A stretch of 11,411 nt of DNA from Larix sibirica (Eukaryota; Streptophyta; Pinopsida; Pinales; Pinaceae), in NCBI GenBank assembly GCA_004151065.3, contig NWUY0300043093.1, positions 1-11,411 of the forward strand. Direction: 5' to 3'. The first letter of the stretch is position 1. The number at the start of each line of letters is the position of its first letter. Positions 7,937 to 11,411 of the stretch are shown here, piece after piece. The notes beneath the pieces are model-generated. The model was not told the DNA's origin. It saw only the letters and a program-made list of their open reading frames with translations, and did not search any database. Both the position numbers and the translations under genes were made by a program.

Positions 7937-7957
7937 GTTAATTTATATTATCAAACA

Positions 7958-8700
7958 TTTAAAGTAGAAAAACTTAGCAACACGTCTACTTGGATGAGAA
8001 ATAGATAAAATAAACATCTAGAAATTAATAATTGGATTCAAGTATGTAAATATGGATTATATTACTCAGCATGATTAAACGTTGTTATGAGCAATTTGTA
8101 TATGCAAATTAAACCAAACAACTAAAGATAGTAACCTATTTTGCGATGAATAGTTAGCATTCATAACAAATTTATATCATGCTAAGTAATAAATATAAAT
8201 GCCTTCCCCGATCGTTTTAAAATATCAACCGAAAGCCTGAACAACAATAAATGGGGATTGATGCTTAAAACCAATCCTGTCTAGTTCTACCGATTGCATA
8301 TATTAATTTTTCTGGACAAATAGTTTGCTTAGAATGATAAGTTAATATATTAGTTTAATTCTTCATGACCAACAAGGATTATTGATATGTAAAATATTAT
8401 TTTAATAATTGTATACATGTTATCACAAAAACTACTTGATATCTCCATATCTGCTTGATATATATCTATTTGTAATATGTCTATCACCTCGTAATTGAGA
8501 ACAAGTCAAACCTTGCAATGAAGGGATTGATACTAGAAATCACTCCTGCCTTCAAACTGGTAGTTAGATAGTCTCACGAACTTGCACCTTTCTATTACAT
8601 ATATAATCAACATAATCATTTTTAGCTAATATAAATATATTTATGATTGGTTATGGTGTAGATGTTAAGATAGTGATGCTTTGGTTTGGGATAGTGAGGG
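7958..8700. other. AT-rich spacer (holds the 8061-8190 foldback)
   Basis: I see no gene on either strand and no continuation of PHT1 coding sequence. Apart from the foldback element given separately, only simple A/T-rich runs and small palindromes are seen. Confidence 0.6.
8061..8190. mobile_element. MITE-like 130-bp foldback element
   Basis: The two ends are inverted copies. 8061-8090 (starting ATTACTCAGCATGATT) pairs with the complement of 8161-8190 (starting ATTACTTAGCATGATA) at 25 of 30 positions, with blocks of six, eight and nine exact matches. The core is AT-rich, non-coding and holds an inner palindrome, AATTTG-TATATG-CAAATT (8093-8110). Size and structure fit a non-autonomous DNA transposon. 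The ends do not match the TIRs of Stowaway or Tourist that I know, and no clear target duplication is visible. Confidence 0.5.
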
Positions 8701-8727
8701 TTCTATGACAATGAACATGTGCTAAGG

Positions 8728-8747
8728 GGCTGCAGTTGCATCCCCGA
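8728..8747. repeat. Inverted repeat GGGGCTGCA/TGCATCCCC
   Basis: Two nine-base arms around GT pair at eight of nine positions, in a spot less AT-rich than its surroundings. It lies upstream of the LINE ORF1 and may be in the LINE 5' UTR. Function is unknown. Confidence 0.5.
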
Positions 8748-8914
8748 AAAAACATATATTTTTGTCATGATCTCCCCTTGTGGACAGATAGTATACTGAC
8801 ATGTGTAATCAGGGATTTTCTTTCCACATGGACTAACTAGAGGTAGATGAGGTCGATTATTCCCCGGATCTGTTCGAAGGTTAGTCCATTTTTGTTTCGA
8901 ATTTCGGGTGGAAT

Positions 8915-10777
8915 ATGGTGGAAAAACAATCAGACATGGTGGATCGAGAAGATAGGGATGTTTCCGGCGTGACAGTTGGGGATCTGATGGATAGCTGGGT
9001 GGTTTTGGAAGAGGGTTTTGTTGTTTCCCATAACAAAAACAATCTTGGAATGGACTCTGAAGCTTTCACGGAACCACTAGCGATTAGGGTTTTATATCCG
9101 GTCATTGGGGGAAAACCGTTCTCACTATTTTCTGTGCCTCTCGACACTTTTCTGGGGATCCTTGTTACGACTGATGATACAGTTGTTCATCTGGATACGA
9201 ACTAGGGCTTACCTCCTAGTCACATAGCCTTTAAGGGATTGGATTTAGACTATGGTTTTGATATGCTGGAAGCGGGATGGCCCTTTGCAAATCCCACGAG
9301 ACATGGTGATTGGAAGGAGGTTGCTCCACTTGAGGAAGATTTTGTGCAGGGCTCAGATGGGTTTATTCCATCCTTTTTTAGATCGACTGACCAGTGCAGG
9401 GATCTAGTTGAGTCGACCTCAGAGAAGAGCGATAATGAAGGAAGGAGGCTCGAGATCGGATCAAATGGCAGCCACAAAACCAATAGTGGATCGATTAAGA
9501 AGAGGTGGAAAAATAAGTGCGTGAATAGAAATAATGAAGTCCTTATATTGGTATGTGGTGTAGATATTTTTGTGGCACAATTAGCGGACATGGCCGAGAC
9601 TGCGGTGGTTGGAAAGGCGAGGGGAAAGTATCCCAATCTAAATTCCCTGGAAGAATGGTGAAAAATTGTTGGTTGGATATGCTAATTTATGTCCCACGGG
9701 CAAGGGTTCTTGCAAAGGAATGGTTCGTGTTCAAATTCAAAAACAAGGAGGAAGCTGATCTAATCCTTTAGAGACATTGGAGCCTTGGTTCAACACTTAT
9801 CCTCTTTAAGAAATGGACTCCCCTTTTTTATGCTCAAAGTGAAAACTGGATGTGATCCTGGTATGGGTAAGGATGCCCAGATTGCCTTGGGAATTTTGGA
9901 CTATGGACTCTTTTAGAGACCCGGGAAATGCATTGGGTGCATTCATTGATGCAAATATGTCTTTCCTACACACAAAAAGGATGACGGTTGCTCGCATTTT
10001 GGTTTCGATAAACATTAGGGCAGGACTCATAGAAGAGGTGGAACTTATTTGGGGAAGAGATATGTGTAGGAAGAAGTTAGATTATGAAGGCATACTGTTT
10101 CGGTGCCATAGATGCCATGTCTATGGGAATCTCACCAAGCAATGTACTCTTCCTTTCTCTAGGGGTCCCCTTTGCAACCGAAAGCGGCTTGGTTTCGGAA
10201 GTTGAAATGTCTTGGGTGGTGTTTCACCGAAGGCCGGTAAGATTGATGCAAATCGAATGGGGAAAAGTTTGCCCACAAGCGAGGCTGGAGGGGTACTTTT
10301 CGCTTCGGACCAGTTTATATCAGCATGAGTGGATTCAACTTTAGGGGCTCAAGTTCAAGAAGGTAATCATGAAGATTCTTGTGCAGATCCACAAGCTATA
10401 GAAGGGTTTTCGACGGAATCACTGGGTAAGATGTTGGACCCTACTACTCATATTGATACTCTATCAAATTCATTTGATTTTTTTGGAAATAATTGGATGG
10501 AATTTGAGAATCCTCTCCAAACCCTAGTAGATAAAACGCTCCCTTCTCCTTTTCTGGGGTACCTTTGGGTACAGTCCAAATTAACCCACCTTCTCCCTCG
10601 ACAGAGTTACCTTTATCTTTGTGCTCTAGTGATCTTCCTATTCACTTCCACCTCACAAATAGGGAAATTCATGATCTATATGGTCTTTTATTAAATCACA
10701 CAGGGTTGGGGAATAGCCCTTCTAGTAGCATTAAAGGGAGAGGTTGTGGAAGACCTACTTTACTTTCCTCTGCATAG
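8915..10777 (+). pseudogene. LINE ORF1, DUF4283-like plus CCHC zinc knuckle, multiply broken
   Basis: ORF1 proteins of plant L1 LINEs bind the element RNA. Here the reading runs in one frame from MVEKQSDMVDREDRD (8915) to 9657 with a TAG at 9203-9205. It shifts near 9657 to VKNCWLDMLIYVP, and the DUF4283-like core continues with KEWFVFKFKNKEEADLIL. A TAG follows at 9769-9771, then KKWTPLFYAQSENW. A shift near 9851 leads to VWVRMPRLPWEFW and the knuckle (10104-10145). TGA codons interrupt at 10203-10205 and 10326-10328. A last shift near 10556 leads into a Pro/Ser-rich tail ending GRGCGRPTLLSSA. The order (WTP..F, then WVR.P.LP, then CxxCHxxG) is typical of the family. With four stops and about three frameshifts it cannot make a full protein. 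The start at 8915 is the first ATG of the open frame. Confidence 0.88.
10104..10145 (+). other. Altered zinc knuckle in LINE ORF1
   Basis: The motif reads CHRCHVYGNLTKQC, which is Cys-x2-Cys-x4-Asn-x4-Cys. The family has His where Asn stands, so the fourth metal ligand is lost. It is preceded by YEGILFRC, matching the usual YExxPxRC lead-in. The change fits decay. Confidence 0.85.
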
Positions 10778-10866
10778 AATCGAGCACGGAAGGAAAAATT
10801 AGATTGAAAACAAAAAACCGTTCTTGGGGCACTCAGAGTAGTGAAAGCCTTGGAATGGGTTTCACC

Positions 10867-11262
10867 ATGAAATGTCTCTCTCTTAACTGTAGGGGTTTGG
10901 CAAGTCCCATGAAAAAAAATGCACTTAGGAGGTTGGTACAAAGTTACCAACTAGATATTATTATGCTTCAAGAAACCATGGGAAAAGGCGATGCTGTTGT
11001 AAGCCTTTTAAAGAATAATTCAAAGAACATGGAATTTATTGCTCATGATGTGAGATGCCTCTCTGGAGGTCTAGTTGTGAGATGGAACCCGAAGTTTGTT
11101 AAGGCCCATAATTCATGGATTTTTGAGTCTGGGTTAAGGATGGAGATATTTTCGGTGGAATTGGATAAAATTTTCATCATCCTGAATATCTATGGTCCCT
11201 ATGAGGAGCGGGTGTCTTTTGGGATTCTATTTTCCATAAATCCTTTATCAAAACTGATAATG
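10867..11262 (+). pseudogene. LINE ORF2 start: APE-type endonuclease, interrupted
   Basis: ORF2 of L1 elements nicks target DNA and reverse-transcribes the element. The reading starts MKCLSLNCRGL, right after the ORF1 tail, as in other plant LINEs. The endonuclease motifs are in order: Asn7 in SLNCRG, Glu36 in MLQET, LSGGLVVRW near residues 65-73, SGLRMEIFSVEL and NIYGPY near 115-120. Near 11215-11222 a one-base loss shifts the frame: the expected SFWDSIF reads on in the next frame through HKSFIKTDNV, where LINE similarity stops at 11260. The later GGDLN and the His-containing motif are missing. An open frame extends upstream to 10744, but those codons overlap the ORF1 tail and are not conserved-looking. 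It is a dead copy. Confidence 0.92.
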
Positions 11263-11411
11263 TTTTTTTTTTCCCAGAAAAAAGCAGTAATTTTATTTCA
11301 TCTTGCGAGTACAAAATTACATTGTGATCTTCATCACTCATTAAGAGTGTAATTGCTAAAAAGAAGAACAAGTAAAAGACCATAGGTCTCAACAAAAAAT
11401 AAAGACATGGA
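11263..11411 (-). mobile_element. Second LINE nested in reverse, 3' end with poly(A), runs off window
   Basis: At 11263-11272 a run of T marks the poly(A) tail of an element on the minus strand. Upstream on that strand come CTTTTTTCTGGGA, ATGAAATAAAATTACTG and TTTTGTACTCGC. These resemble in order the 3' ends of the LINEs at 6393 and 7920 (TTTTTGTACT, then ATAATGAATA, then TTTTTTCCG plus A). Further up it reads GTCTTTTACTTGTTCTTCTT, a usual kind of LINE 3' UTR. The insertion splits the endonuclease of the plus-strand LINE. The rest lies beyond the window edge. It could be a SINE sharing the LINE tail. Confidence 0.65.

Larger units (their letters stand above)
8880..11262 (+). mobile_element. 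Decayed plant L1-type LINE, 5' part (ORF1 and endonuclease)
   Basis: This is a non-LTR retrotransposon with ORF1 (nucleic-acid-binding, DUF4283-like fold plus zinc knuckle) and the start of ORF2 (APE endonuclease). The 5' limit is not visible; the 5' UTR could reach back to about 8700. The element keeps its 5' half, which is rare for LINE copies, so it was probably inserted near full length. It has many stops and frameshifts and is cut at 11263 by another LINE in opposite orientation, so reverse transcriptase, RNase H and 3' UTR must lie beyond the window if they survive. It has the same strand as the two LINE tails at 6393 and 7920, but membership of the same family cannot be tested because the shared 3' region is absent here. 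Confidence 0.88.

Noticed and set aside
9250-9636. 128-codon minus-strand frame inside the LINE
   Set aside because: Shadow of the plus-strand ORF1, with no own domain.

Overview
The window looks like nuclear DNA of a land plant, probably a seed plant. It is AT-rich and gene-poor, its genes appear to be spliced, it holds the start of a plant PHT1 phosphate transporter, and it carries several plant L1-type LINEs with a DUF4283-like ORF1, a zinc knuckle and an APE endonuclease. The LINE-packed intergenic space would suit a large genome such as a conifer, but the sequence does not settle the species. One N at 7812 suggests draft assembly.

Layout. Positions 1-270 are AT-rich spacer with two short direct-repeat pairs. 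Positions 271-1034 (minus) hold a probable two-exon gene of unknown function, with an organelle-type N-terminus and its own CCAAT/TATA promoter near 1119-1193. Positions 1300-3838 are spacer with a strong foldback at 1371-1431 and no convincing gene. Positions 3839-4006 hold a doubtful 55-codon plus-strand ORF. Positions 4054-5232 (minus) hold a probable small spliced gene encoding a single-pass membrane micro-protein. Positions 5260-6014 are spacer ending in a 65-bp tandem duplication with hairpins.

Positions 6015-6393 are the 5'-truncated 3' end of a LINE (RNase H tail, 3' UTR, poly(A)). Positions 6394-7355 are the upstream region of the PHT1 gene, with a good 5'-UTR intron acceptor at 7308-7309. 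Positions 7356-7781 encode the first about 140 residues of a PHT1 H+/phosphate symporter; the reading stops just before the family signature GGDYPLSATIMSE. A second, closely related LINE 3' tail follows at about 7806-7920. Positions 7921-8700 are spacer containing a new-looking 130-bp MITE-like foldback at 8061-8190.

From about 8880 to 11262 there is a long 5' portion of a decayed LINE: ORF1 carries four in-frame stops and about three frameshifts, and ORF2 starts with an APE endonuclease. This LINE is interrupted at 11263 by the poly(A) end of another LINE in the opposite orientation.

The parts do not form a joint pathway. The main story is a phosphate-transporter 5' part boxed in by repeated LINE insertions, beside two small unrecognised minus-strand genes. 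I found no convincing new multi-gene system.
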